Shown: positions 52,214 through 60,974, counted from the stretch's first letter. The stretch is 64,000 bases of DNA from Oscillospiraceae bacterium (GCA_004558145.1 SFDQ01000005.1:62001-126000); one strand, 5' to 3'. Translations and numbers: made by a program. The notes: a model not told the origin generated them from the sequence alone.

Positions 52214-53268
52214 GCGGGCCCGGGCCCATCGCGCCGGCGCTGCTGGCGTGGTTTCGGCAAAACGCCCGGGTGCTGCCCTTCCGCCAGGACCCCACCCCCT
52301 ACCACATCTGGGTCAGCGAGATCATGCTGCAGCAAACGCGGGTGGCGGCGGCGCTGGAGCACTACCGCCGCTTCATGGAGGCCCTGCCGGACGTTCCGGC
52401 CCTGGCCGCCTGCCCCGACGAGGAGCTGTTCAAGCTGTGGGAGGGGCTGGGCTACTATTCCCGGGCGCGCAACCTGAAAAAGGCGGCGCAGCTGGTTTGC
52501 AGCGAGTACGGCGGGCAGCTGCCCGCAAGCTTTGAGGAACTGCAGAAGCTGCCGGGCATCGGGGAATACACCGCCGGGGCCATCGCCTCCATCGCCTTCG
52601 GCCTGCCCGCCCCTGCGGTGGACGGCAACGTGCTGCGGGTGTTCGCCCGGCTCTACAACGACGGCAGCAACATCGCGGACCCGGCCGCAAAGCGGCTGTT
52701 CACCCGCCGGGTGATGGACCAGCAGCCCGCCGATGCGCCCGGCCCCTTCAACGAGGCGCTGATGGAGCTGGGGGCGCTGGTCTGCCTGCCGGGGGGCGCG
52801 CCGCTGTGCGGCGAGTGCCCGCTGGCGGACCGCTGCCTTGCAAGGGCGGCGGGCACCCAGCTGGAACTGCCGGTGAAAACGCCCCCCAAGGCCCGCCGGG
52901 TGCAGCCTGTGACGGTGCTGGTGGCACGAAACGCCCGGGGGGAGCATCTTTTGCAGAAGCGGCCGGAAACGGGGCTGCTGGCCGGCCTTTGGCAGCCCTT
53001 TCTCTTTGAGGAAAAGCTGACGCTGGACGAGGCGCTGGCAAGGCTTGCGGCTCTGGGCCTTTCGGTCAGCGCCGCCCCGCCCCTGCCCCTCAAACCCGCC
53101 AAACACATCTTCAGCCACGTGGAGTGGCGGATGGCCGGCTGGCAGCTGGAAGCGGCGGGCGACGCCCCCGCCGGATGCCTTTGGGCTTCGCCGGAGGAGG
53201 CCGCCGGGCGCTATGCCCTGCCGGGGGCCTTCAAGGCCTATCGGCCGCTGCTCACCGGCGGGCGCTGA
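52210..53268 (+). CDS. mutY: A/G-specific adenine DNA glycosylase
   Basis: A 352-residue base-excision enzyme that removes adenine opposite 8-oxoguanine. Seen: SEIMLQQTRVAA (catalytic Glu), LPGIGEYTAGAIASIAFG (helix-hairpin-helix), VDGNVLRVFARL (catalytic Asp) and a C-terminal NUDIX-like domain (about 225-350). The 4Fe-4S cysteines are spaced C-x7-C-x2-C-x5-C, one residue longer at the first gap than the usual x6. Start GTG overlaps the WYL stop as GTGA. Confidence 0.95.
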   Translation: MSGPGPIAPALLAWFRQNARVLPFRQDPTPYHIWVSEIMLQQTRVAAALEHYRRFMEALPDVPALAACPDEELFKLWEGLGYYSRARNLKKAAQLVCSEYGGQLPASFEELQKLPGIGEYTAGAIASIAFGLPAPAVDGNVLRVFARLYNDGSNIADPAAKRLFTRRVMDQQPADAPGPFNEALMELGALVCLPGGAPLCGECPLADRCLARAAGTQLELPVKTPPKARRVQPVTVLVARNARGEHLLQKRPETGLLAGLWQPFLFEEKLTLDEALARLAALGLSVSAAPPLPLKPAKHIFSHVEWRMAGWQLEAAGDAPAGCLWASPEEAAGRYALPGAFKAYRPLLTGGR

Positions 53269-53282
53269 CGCGCAATTTCTGG

Positions 53283-53311
53283 TTGTAATCTGGCCTTTCG
53301 CGGGCTATAAT
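53283..53311 (+). promoter_or_regulatory. Promoter of the small membrane protein gene
   Basis: TTGTAA and TATAAT are 17 bases apart, 65 bases before the ATG at 53376. Confidence 0.82.
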
Positions 53312-53375
53312 AAGGGTAAATCACATTGCATTCTGTGCCCCCCGACGGGGCAGCCAAAATAAAGGAGGTATCTTC

Positions 53376-53576
53376 ATGAAACAATCCACCTTTGTCGCGC
53401 TGGTGCTGATGCTGGCCGCCGCCGTGGGCGCTCTGACCGCCGCCTGGCTGTATGTGCGCCGCCGGGAGAAGGAGCTGGACGAGTACGAGCAGCTGCTGTT
53501 CAGCGAGGACCTGGACGAGGAGGAAGCGCCCGCCGAGGAGGCCGCCGCTCCCGCCGCCGAGCCCGACGCCGAATAA
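53376..53576 (+). CDS. Small single-pass membrane protein (66 residues)
   Basis: An N-terminal membrane helix (FVALVLMLAAAVGALTAAWLYV) is followed by RRREKELDEYEQLLF and a tail made almost only of Glu, Asp, Ala and Pro. The gene has a perfect-looking AAAGGAGGT ribosome site, its own promoter and terminator, so it is a real, probably well-expressed gene. Similar tiny proteins are common in Clostridia; function unknown. Confidence 0.8.
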   Translation: MKQSTFVALVLMLAAAVGALTAAWLYVRRREKELDEYEQLLFSEDLDEEEAPAEEAAAPAAEPDAE

Positions 53577-53584
53577 AGCCCACC

Positions 53585-53618
53585 GCCGTGAACGGGACCT
53601 CCGTTCACGGCTTTTTTT
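53585..53618 (+). terminator. Terminator of the small membrane protein gene
   Basis: GCCGTGAACGG and CCGTTCACGGC form an 11-base stem around GACCT, followed by TTTTTTTG. Confidence 0.93.
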
Positions 53619-53635
53619 GTTTTGCCCCGAGGATT

Positions 53636-53664
53636 TTGCCCTTTTCGCCCCTTTGTGGTATAAT
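53636..53664 (+). promoter_or_regulatory. Promoter of the degenerate M23 gene pair
   Basis: TTGCCC and TATAAT are 17 bases apart, about 80 bases before the ATG at 53745. Confidence 0.78.
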
Positions 53665-53744
53665 GCGGTTATACATGCCCCAAAACGGGGGCGGACCAGC
53701 CCGCGGGCCATTTTTCGGGCCCGCCGCGAAAGGAGGCGCCCAGC

Positions 53745-55022
53745 ATGAAGCGCGCGCTGCTCTGGCTTTTGATGGTCCTTGTGTTCACCGCCCTGGTGCT
53801 GGGCGGGGCCCTGGGCTTTTTCTACTATTCCACCAATGAAGACCGCCTGCCCGCCGCAGGGGTGACCTTTGCGGGGCAGACCCTCACCGAGGCCGCCGGC
53901 TACCACTGGGAGCTGCCGGTGCTGGGGGGCGTTTTGTGGCGGGAGTTTTCCTTGAGCCCCAGCCTTGCCAACCTGGAGCTGGAGCCTGTGACCACCCCTT
54001 CGGCGGCGCTGGAACTGTCGACTGACATAACCGCCGACGGCACCACCCTGACGCTCAAGACCGCCGGCGGCGTGACGGTGTTCGACGGCACCGCCAGCGA
54101 GTGGAAGAACTTCACCTTCCCCCAGAACGGCGAATACTACCTCACCATCCGGGCGGGGCGGCAGGCGTCCAGCCAGAAGCCCTCCAAGCCTGTGGGCTAT
54201 TACCAGTATCAGTGCCACTTCTGGGTGGACGTGCAGCCCACCCTCACCCTGGCCTCTGACCAGGCGGCCCAGGGGGATGTGGCGGCCATCTATGTGTCCG
54301 GGGCGCTAGGTGCGGGCGGCACGCCCCCCACCGCCCAGTGCGAGCTGGGGCCGGTGTGGTTCCGGCCCACCCAAAACGGCTGGGTCGGCTATCTGCCGGT
54401 GACCTACAACGCCGAGGGCGGCGAGTGGCCCATCACCGTGACGCTGGGCGATGTGACCCTCTCCGCCACCCTCACGGTGCGCAGCACCGAATATCCCTCC
54501 ACCCAGACCTCCTCCGGCGAGGCGGCCACCGCCGAGGCCAACGAGGAGTTCCGCCGGGTGATCTGGAGCCTCTATGACCAGGGCTCCAACGAGGCGCTCT
54601 GGACCGGGGCATTCCAGTACCCCGCCCAGGGGGCCAGCATTTTTCAAAGCTACGGCGCATATCTCTACGACGGCGAAAAATCCGCCGGGCGGGCGGCCAA
54701 CCTGACGCTGCTCACCCCGGAGAACGCCCTGGCGGTGAGCCCCGCCGCGGGCCGGGTGGCCTACGCGGGCGAGCTGCAGCTCACCGGCAACACGGTGGTC
54801 ATCGACCACGGCTGCGGGGTGAAGAGCTATCTCTTCGGCCTTTCCAGCATTGCGGACATCAAGACCGGCGATGAGGTCACCGCCGGGCAGGGGCTGGGCG
54901 TGGCCGGGCGCAAGCTCATCTGGGAAGTGCGCATCGGCAACAAGAGCGTGGACCCCCAAAAGCTGACCCAAGGGGGCAGCAACGGCCTGTTCTACCGCCC
55001 GGTGGGCGATGAACTGCGCTGA
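53745..55022 (+). CDS. Membrane-anchored degenerate M23 (LytM-like) protein, copy 1
   Basis: A 425-residue exported protein. One N-terminal membrane helix (MKRALLWLLMVLVFTALVLGG) anchors an extracellular beta-rich middle part (about 35-270). The C-terminal domain (about 285-425) follows the M23 peptidase pattern: AGRVAYAGELQLTGNTVVIDHG, then GVKSYLFGLSSI and GDEVTAGQGLG. The zinc and catalytic His residues expected in YxHLS and HLHFE are replaced (FGLS and LIWEVRI). It is thus probably not a peptidase but a regulator or structural protein, as EnvC is. Paralogue of the next gene. Confidence 0.78.
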   Translation: MKRALLWLLMVLVFTALVLGGALGFFYYSTNEDRLPAAGVTFAGQTLTEAAGYHWELPVLGGVLWREFSLSPSLANLELEPVTTPSAALELSTDITADGTTLTLKTAGGVTVFDGTASEWKNFTFPQNGEYYLTIRAGRQASSQKPSKPVGYYQYQCHFWVDVQPTLTLASDQAAQGDVAAIYVSGALGAGGTPPTAQCELGPVWFRPTQNGWVGYLPVTYNAEGGEWPITVTLGDVTLSATLTVRSTEYPSTQTSSGEAATAEANEEFRRVIWSLYDQGSNEALWTGAFQYPAQGASIFQSYGAYLYDGEKSAGRAANLTLLTPENALAVSPAAGRVAYAGELQLTGNTVVIDHGCGVKSYLFGLSSIADIKTGDEVTAGQGLGVAGRKLIWEVRIGNKSVDPQKLTQGGSNGLFYRPVGDELR

Positions 55023-55115
55023 CGAAAAAGCAAAACCGGCCCTTGCCCCGCGCCGCGGGGCCGGGGCGAGAGCGGCCCGCCGCGGCGGGCCGCCGCTGAT
55101 GTGAGGTGAACCATT

Positions 55116-56414
55116 TTGCAGGACATCCTGAAAGCCGTGGGCAAATGGCTGGCGCTGGTGGTGGTGCTGGTGGCGGTGCTGCTGGGCGCGGCCCTGGGCT
55201 TCATGTACACGCAGGTGAATGTGGGCGATCTGCCCGCCTATGCCGTGACCTTCGGCGGCGGCGAGCTGCCCCAGACCGGCTACCAGTGGAAGGTGCCCAT
55301 CGCGGGCAACTGGCTGGCCCGCACCCTGAGCGAGGAGGGCGAGGCCGCCGACCTGGGCGAAGTGACCGACAGCCACCCCGCCCTGGAGCTGCCCGCCGGC
55401 ACCGAGGGTCAGCTGACCATCCTCGACGAGGCGGAGGAAGTGGTGTTCGAGGGCACCGCCGACGAATACGCCGATTTTTCCTTTGGCAAAAACGGCAGCT
55501 ATTCCGCCCGGCTGACGGTGAGCCCCCAGACGAACGAGCTGAACCCCTCCACCAAGATGGAGGGCTTCTGCCTTTATGACTTCACCTTCCAGCTGCGGGC
55601 CCAGCCCACCCTTACCCTCTCCCACACCAGCATGGTGCAGGGCGGCGTGATCGGGGTGAAGCTGACCGGCGTGGTGGGCGACGCCACCCCCACCCTTTCC
55701 TGCGAGCTGGCCCCGGCGGTGTTCACCTACCACGACAATGCCTGGATCAGCTACATACCCGTGGACTACAACCAGTTCGGCGGCGACTACGAGATCACCG
55801 CCACGGTGGACGGCCAGACGGTGAGCGCTTCGGTGTACATCTACGGCCGCGAGAACCGGGAGCTGGACACCTACACCATCGACGGCTCGGCGGCCATCCC
55901 CTACATGGCCTCCATCCCCAGCCAGCTGGAGGATGTGATGAGCATCTGCGACCCGGACATCTACTGGAACGGCGCCTTCACCCAGCCGGTGGACGGCAAG
56001 GTGGTGCGGGACTACGCCGTGCTGGAATACACCGACCGCATCGACGAGCTGACCCTCTCCATCTACCCGGAGCTGGCGGTGCTGAACGAGTCCATCGCGC
56101 CCCGGCGCAGCGTCAACGTGACCATGGCCGTGACCCCCGGCAAGAAGGTGCTGGCCCCCGCGGCGGGCCGCGTGGTCTACGCGGGCACCACCAGCGGCGG
56201 CGGGCGCACGGTGGTCATCGAGCACGGCTGCGGCCTCAAGAGCATCCTGTATCTGCTGGGCCGCATCGACGTGAGCGAGGGCGAGTATGTGGCCCAGAAC
56301 GACGTGCTGGGCACCACCCAAGGCCACATCATCTGCGAGATGCGCCTCTATGACATCCCCATCAGCCCCTGGGAGGCCTGGCGCGGCCAGGGCGCGCTGA
56401 TGTGGCAGGGCTGA
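55116..56414 (+). CDS. Membrane-anchored degenerate M23 (LytM-like) protein, copy 2
   Basis: A 432-residue paralogue of the preceding protein with the same order: N-terminal helix (ALVVVLVAVLLGAALGFMY), a beta-rich middle with a closely similar stretch (AQPTLTLSHTSMVQGGVIGV against VQPTLTLASDQAAQGDVAAI), and a C-terminal M23-like domain (AGRVVYAGTTSGGGRTVVIEHG, then LKSILYLLGRI, then GHIICEMRLY). It too lacks the HLS and HxH histidines. TTG start with GAGGTG upstream. About 90 bases after copy 1, on the same strand, so the pair probably acts together at the cell wall. Confidence 0.78.
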   Translation: MQDILKAVGKWLALVVVLVAVLLGAALGFMYTQVNVGDLPAYAVTFGGGELPQTGYQWKVPIAGNWLARTLSEEGEAADLGEVTDSHPALELPAGTEGQLTILDEAEEVVFEGTADEYADFSFGKNGSYSARLTVSPQTNELNPSTKMEGFCLYDFTFQLRAQPTLTLSHTSMVQGGVIGVKLTGVVGDATPTLSCELAPAVFTYHDNAWISYIPVDYNQFGGDYEITATVDGQTVSASVYIYGRENRELDTYTIDGSAAIPYMASIPSQLEDVMSICDPDIYWNGAFTQPVDGKVVRDYAVLEYTDRIDELTLSIYPELAVLNESIAPRRSVNVTMAVTPGKKVLAPAAGRVVYAGTTSGGGRTVVIEHGCGLKSILYLLGRIDVSEGEYVAQNDVLGTTQGHIICEMRLYDIPISPWEAWRGQGALMWQG

Positions 56415-56524
56415 GCGGAGCCTTTCTCAGGCCCGGGCGGGCCGCTCCTTCCCCGGGAGGGTGGGGCGCGCTCCGCGGCGCAAACCTGCGGGCTTTTCCC
56501 GCAGCCCAAACGCCTCACAACTGA

Positions 56525-56562
56525 AAAAGCCCGGCGCGGTGGACCCACCGTGCCGGGCTTTT
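56525..56562. terminator. Bidirectional terminator
   Basis: AAAAGCCCGGC and GCCGGGCTTTT form the outer stem and GCGGTGG/CCACCG the inner part. T runs exist on both strands, serving the convergent M23-like and permease genes. Confidence 0.88.
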
Positions 56563-56590
56563 GTTCGTCTTGGAGTTATACGATATGTAT

Positions 56591-57709
56591 TTATCGGATG
56601 ACATAATACAGAATCATCAGCAGCGCCAGCAGCCCCACGTTGGCCAGGGTGAACCAGAGCAGGTATCTGCCCTTTTGGGCGGGGTAGCGCCGGGCGAAGA
56701 ACTTGTAGGAGATGAGGCTGGCCATGGAGGCGATGAGGGTGCCCAGGCCCCCCAGGTCGCAGCCGATGATGAGGGCGGGCCAGTTTTCGCTGTAACCCGC
56801 CAGCAGCAGGGCGGCGGGCACGTTGCTGATGACCTGGCTGGCGGCCACCGCCACCTCCACTTCCCGCCCGGCCAGCGCCCCGGCCAGGAAGGCGGAGAAG
56901 GCGGGCAGGCGGCCCATGTTGCCGATGAACACGAAGAACGCCACGAAGGTGGCCAGCAGGGCATAGTCCAGCTTTTTCAAAAGGGGCCGGTCGGCGATGA
57001 GCAGCACCGCCAGGGTCAGCCCCGCCGCCGCCAGCGGGGGCAGCAGCTTTGCGATGCAGAGCAGGCACACCCCGCCCAGGGCGGCGAAGAGGGCGATGCG
57101 CCTGCCGCTGCCCTTTCCTTCCGGCTGCACCGCCGCGTGCATGGCCTCGCTTTTGGGCAAAAGGGCCAGCAGGGCGATGGCCGCTGCCGACAGTGCCGCA
57201 TAGGGGGCCAGCAGGGCGCAGAACTCCAAAAAGCCCATCCCCGAGCGGTTGTAAAGGTAGAGGTTCTGGGGGTTGCCCATGGGGGTGAGCATGCTGCCCA
57301 GATTCGCCGCCGCCGTTTGCAGCACCACCAGCGGGATGGCCAGCCGCTGGCAGCCGGCCATTTCCAGCACCACCAGCCCAAAGGGCACAAAGGTGATGAG
57401 GGCCACGTCGTTGGTGACCAACATGCTCACGAAGAAGGGCAGAAAGGTCAGCACCAGCAGCATCTGCCGGGTGGTGGAAAGCCGCCCCAGCAGCCCCGCG
57501 CCCAGCGCGTCGAACACGCCCTGCCCCTGCAGGCCCTTGCTCACTGCCATCAGGCTGAACAGCAGGGCCAGGGTGTCCCAGTCGATGTAGTCAAGATAAC
57601 CCTTGTCCGGCGGCACCGCCGCCATGGAACCCACCGCCAGCAGCGCGGCGATGCTGAGCACCGCTTCGCTTTTGGCAAAGCCGAGCGCTCTTTGAAAACA
57701 CTGTTTCAT
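56591..57709 (-). CDS. ArsB/NhaD-superfamily (SLC13-like) ion permease
   Basis: A 372-residue inner-membrane transporter with about 10 helices. Seen: VTNDVALITFVPF, a first re-entrant signature, LTPMGNPQNLYLY and ASQVISNVPAALLLAG, the paired (S/G)NPxN and SNVPA motifs of the ion transporter superfamily. Substrate (a carboxylate, sodium/proton or arsenite) is not decided. The ATG at 57709 has AAGGA 6 bases before it. It follows the AAA+ gene on the same strand after about 100 GC-rich bases; cotranscription is possible but not shown. Confidence 0.85.
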   Translation of the reverse strand: MKQCFQRALGFAKSEAVLSIAALLAVGSMAAVPPDKGYLDYIDWDTLALLFSLMAVSKGLQGQGVFDALGAGLLGRLSTTRQMLLVLTFLPFFVSMLVTNDVALITFVPFGLVVLEMAGCQRLAIPLVVLQTAAANLGSMLTPMGNPQNLYLYNRSGMGFLEFCALLAPYAALSAAAIALLALLPKSEAMHAAVQPEGKGSGRRIALFAALGGVCLLCIAKLLPPLAAAGLTLAVLLIADRPLLKKLDYALLATFVAFFVFIGNMGRLPAFSAFLAGALAGREVEVAVAASQVISNVPAALLLAGYSENWPALIIGCDLGGLGTLIASMASLISYKFFARRYPAQKGRYLLWFTLANVGLLALLMILYYVIR

Positions 57710-57812
57710 CAAAATTCCTTCCCACTCTCTTTATTTTCGCAAAAGTGCGCCCCCGACGGGGCCGGGGCGCGGGCCGCGCCCGCGTCCCGCCCGAAAGGGG
57801 CGCTTGTTTGTT

Positions 57813-59879
57813 TTATTGGTCCAGTTCAAAATCTCCCAGCCGCAATTCGTCCAGCGCCGCGTCCGGCTCCGCCGCCAGCCGCCGCCCCTGGTTCAGGATG
57901 GCCGCCTCCAGGGTGTTGCGGGCAAGGCGGCCGTTGCCGTTTTCGGCGGCGTTTTCCGCCTGCTTGCGGTCGTAAAAAGCCAGCAGCGGCCCGTCGCAGT
58001 CCTGGGTCAGCTTGTAGCCCTTGCCCTTTGCGGTGAGCTTTGTGATGGCCAGCAGCTCGGCGCCGGTGTAGTCCGGGAATTCGATTTTGTTGGGGAAGCG
58101 GCTGCGCAGGCCGCTGTTCGCCTGCAAGAACGCCTCCATCTCTTTGGTGTAGCCCGCCAGGATGACCACCAGCTCGTCCCGGTGGTCCTCCATGCCCTTG
58201 ACCAGCGTGTCGATGGCCTCCAGGCCGAAGGTGTCCTGCTCGCCGCGGTAAAGGGAATAGGCCTCGTCGATGAAGAGCACGCCCCCCAGGGCCGACTGAA
58301 TGACCTTCTGGGTCAGGGGCGCGGTGTGGCCCACATAGCGGCCCACCAGGTCCGCCCGGCTCACCTCCACCAGCTGCCCGCCGGAGAGCGCCCCGATGGC
58401 CTTGAGGTACTTGCCCACCAGCCGGGCGATGGTGGTCTTGCCGGTGCCGGGGTTGCCGGTGAAGATCATGTGCATGGAAACGCCCGCCGTCTTCATGCCG
58501 GCGGCGGCCCGCCGCCGCTGGACGGCGATGGCGTCCTCCAGCCGCAGCACATAATCCTTTACTTCGTCCAGGCCGATGATGCGGTCCATCTCGGCCTTCA
58601 CTTCTTCCAGGTCGGCGGTGTATTCCCCGGGCAAAACAGCCAGCAGGTCGGTCTGTTCCCCGCCGTCGAAGGCGGCCAGCACCTGCCCGCCCTCCCCCGC
58701 TTTCAGGGCGACGGCGGCGGCTTTGCGGCCCCGCAGCTTGTGCTCCGCCAGGGCGGCAAAGCACTTTTCGCAGAACTCCGCCAGACGGCCCACTCCCGCT
58801 TCGCCCTTTTGGGCAACCAGGTCCGCAAGGCCCTCGCCGGTCACGGTGAGGGTCCAGCCCAGCCGCTCTTTGGTCTTGCGGGCCAGCTCGTTCAGCTGCC
58901 GCCCGGCGATGGTCAGCAGCTCTTCCCGGCTGAAGGCCGGGGCCTCGCACTCGTCCCCCACCGCGGTGGCAAAGGCCGCGCCCAGCAGCCCCGCCAGCTT
59001 GTTTTTTCCGCCGGGGCAGAGGAACACGAGGTACTTGCCCCCCGCGCTCAAGGAGCCCACCGCGCCGGGGGCCAGGGCGGTGCCGGTCTCCACCAGCAGG
59101 CCCTTTTGCAGCACATAGCGGCTGGCCAGCCGGGCGCTGCCGCTCACCGCCAGCTGGGCCAGCAGGGTCAGGCACCCCGGGTGGCACTGCTCCGCGTTTT
59201 CAAAGGCCAGCACCGGGTCGGGCCCGGCCAGCGCGGCGTAGAGGTCCTGCAAAAAAAGTTTTTCCTGGGCCGGGCTGCCGTAGAGGGCAAGGTCCATCCA
59301 GGCGACGCCCCCGGCCAGCAGGCCCTCGTCCTTCAGCGCCTGCACCGTCTGGGTGAGGGCGAAGTGCCGCCCCCGGCCCGCCCTGCCGGACAAAACGATG
59401 ACGTTGCGGGGCTTTTCCCCCGCTTCGCCCAGTACGAAGGGTCGGCGGAAGGCCGCCAGAAGCGCGGCGGAAAACTCCTGCCGCCCCACAAGCGCGGCCT
59501 GCTGGCGCTTTGCCGCCGCCTCAAAGGCGGCGTCGGTGTTTTTGGGCACGGGGGCCGCGGCCCGGCTTTGCGCCGGGGTGAGCAGGCCGTCCTGCTCCAT
59601 TTCCCGGGCAAGGCCCTGGCCCAGGCGGCTTATCTCCCGGCTCTGGGCTTCCAGGCGCTTGGTCAGCTCCTCGCTGTTCTGCAAAAGGCGCGCGGCGTCG
59701 GTTTTCCGGGCCGCCTCGGCGGCAGCCTGGGTGCGGCTCGCCGCTTCTTCCAGCTTCTTCTGGGCGGCGGCAAGGCCGTCCTCCGCCGGGCGTTTTTCAG
59801 CGCCCGCCCCGCCGCGAAAGCGCCCGCCGGGGCCAAACACCCCGTTCATCAGGTCTTCCCAATCGGTGCTTCCGGCCAT
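57813..59879 (-). CDS. Double AAA+ protein: degenerate ClpB-like module plus CbbX/SpoVK-type ATPase
   Basis: A 688-residue cytosolic protein. The first 130 residues are mostly Ala/Glu/Arg-rich coiled coil. Residues about 130-350 look like a ClpA/B second AAA domain (ALVGRQEF, later VLAFENAEQCHPGCLTLLAQL), but its P-loop is LSGRAGRGRH, without the essential Lys-Thr, so ATP hydrolysis is unlikely. Residues about 420-688 are a full CbbX/SpoVK-type AAA+ domain: Walker A GNPGTGKTT near 475, Walker B VLFIDEAYSLY, and sensor regions GLRSRFPNKIEF. It starts 3 bases after the Cys-Ala-tail protein gene. Likely a remodelling ATPase for that membrane protein or its modification complex; inference. Confidence 0.82.
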   Translation of the reverse strand: MAGSTDWEDLMNGVFGPGGRFRGGAGAEKRPAEDGLAAAQKKLEEAASRTQAAAEAARKTDAARLLQNSEELTKRLEAQSREISRLGQGLAREMEQDGLLTPAQSRAAAPVPKNTDAAFEAAAKRQQAALVGRQEFSAALLAAFRRPFVLGEAGEKPRNVIVLSGRAGRGRHFALTQTVQALKDEGLLAGGVAWMDLALYGSPAQEKLFLQDLYAALAGPDPVLAFENAEQCHPGCLTLLAQLAVSGSARLASRYVLQKGLLVETGTALAPGAVGSLSAGGKYLVFLCPGGKNKLAGLLGAAFATAVGDECEAPAFSREELLTIAGRQLNELARKTKERLGWTLTVTGEGLADLVAQKGEAGVGRLAEFCEKCFAALAEHKLRGRKAAAVALKAGEGGQVLAAFDGGEQTDLLAVLPGEYTADLEEVKAEMDRIIGLDEVKDYVLRLEDAIAVQRRRAAAGMKTAGVSMHMIFTGNPGTGKTTIARLVGKYLKAIGALSGGQLVEVSRADLVGRYVGHTAPLTQKVIQSALGGVLFIDEAYSLYRGEQDTFGLEAIDTLVKGMEDHRDELVVILAGYTKEMEAFLQANSGLRSRFPNKIEFPDYTGAELLAITKLTAKGKGYKLTQDCDGPLLAFYDRKQAENAAENGNGRLARNTLEAAILNQGRRLAAEPDAALDELRLGDFELDQ

Positions 59880-59882
59880 GGG

Positions 59883-60974
59883 TCACTCCTCCTCGTCCTT
59901 TTTGAGAATGGCGCAAAGGGCCTCGGCGTCCACCACGCCCTTGAAGTCCTTGGCGCTGCACCCGGCGCGCCCGCCGCCCGCGCAGGCACAGGCACAGGCG
60001 CAGGAAACACAGGCGCAGGCACAGGCGCATCCGCCCCCGGACCGCCGCCCCGCGCCGGAGCCGCGGCCGGAACCGCCGTCAAAGCCGCCAAACCCGCCGG
60101 AGCCGCCGGAGGGGCCGCCATGGGGCGGGCGGGGCCCGCCGTGGTAGTGGGGGCCGTACCAGCCGCCGAAGCCGCCCAAAAAGTAGCGGCCGGAAAGCCG
60201 GCGCGAGAGGTTCCAGATCACCAGAGAGAGGAACAGCACCCACAAAAAGAGGCCCAGCGCATCGTTGCTGTCCTGGGAGTCTTCGCTCCAGCCAGTGTCG
60301 GCGCTGTTTCGGTCCATGCCCGGGTCCAGGGGGCCGGCGGCGAAGGCGGACTGGTCCGCGTAGTCGGCGGTGAAGACAAGGCGCGCGCCCTCGGGCAGGT
60401 CGGTCCACTCGCCCTGCACCCCGTTGGGTGTTCCGGTGAGGTCGCCGGTCACCGGCGCGCCTTCCAGTTCGGCGGCGTAGCTGGCCCGGGCGTCTCCGTC
60501 CTCCCAGGTGAAGGTGAGCTGCTTTGTCTCGGCCTCGTCGAACCAGCCGGGGGTGAACTCGAAGTTCACCGAGCCGTCGTCGTAAATCTCATAGAGATGG
60601 GTCACGTGGAGGGTGAACTCGAGGCGCACCGTCTCGCCGGCGTAGTAGCGGCGGTCCAGGTCCAGCCGGACGTAGCTGCCTCCCTCGGGGTAGGAATAGA
60701 GGTCGGCGATGGTGTCGCTGTGGCTCACCGGCTCGATGTTATTATTGGGCACGCCCACCTTCACCCATTCCAGCGGGCCGGCGGTGGTGGAGTCCAGCAC
60801 CTTCCAGTGGATGTCGTAGTCGATCTCGGCGCTGCCGTCCGGCTGGATGCGCACGGTGATGAAGTATTTTTCTATCTCGTCCAGGTTGGCGGCGCTCACC
60901 GCCGGGCACAAGAGGGCCGCCGCCAGCAGCGCCAGCGCCGCGAAGGCCAGGGCGAAGCGTTTCAGTTTTTTCAT
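59883..60974 (-). CDS. DUF2207-like membrane protein with a Cys-Ala repeat tail
   Basis: A 363-residue protein. A signal peptide (to about residue 28, VSA-AN) leads to an extracellular beta-domain (about 29-235) starting IEKYFITVRIQPDGSAEIDYDI, in the style of DUF2207. A membrane helix (LGLFLWVLFLSLVIWNL) is followed by a Gly-rich stretch (GGSGGFGGFDGGSGRGSG). Near the end nine Cys stand at 316, 318, 320, 322, 325, 327, 329, 331 and 339 in CACACACVSCACACACA and RAGC, followed by a charged helix. The tail lies on the cytosolic side and looks like a modification substrate. It overlaps the radical SAM gene stop as ATGA. Confidence 0.85.
   Translation of the reverse strand: MKKLKRFALAFAALALLAAALLCPAVSAANLDEIEKYFITVRIQPDGSAEIDYDIHWKVLDSTTAGPLEWVKVGVPNNNIEPVSHSDTIADLYSYPEGGSYVRLDLDRRYYAGETVRLEFTLHVTHLYEIYDDGSVNFEFTPGWFDEAETKQLTFTWEDGDARASYAAELEGAPVTGDLTGTPNGVQGEWTDLPEGARLVFTADYADQSAFAAGPLDPGMDRNSADTGWSEDSQDSNDALGLFLWVLFLSLVIWNLSRRLSGRYFLGGFGGWYGPHYHGGPRPPHGGPSGGSGGFGGFDGGSGRGSGAGRRSGGGCACACACVSCACACACAGGGRAGCSAKDFKGVVDAEALCAILKKDEEE

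Noticed and set aside
59933..60032. Cys-Ala repeat DNA taken as a CRISPR or tandem-repeat array
   Set aside because: Period is 6 bases, imperfect, inside a coding frame, with no spacers.
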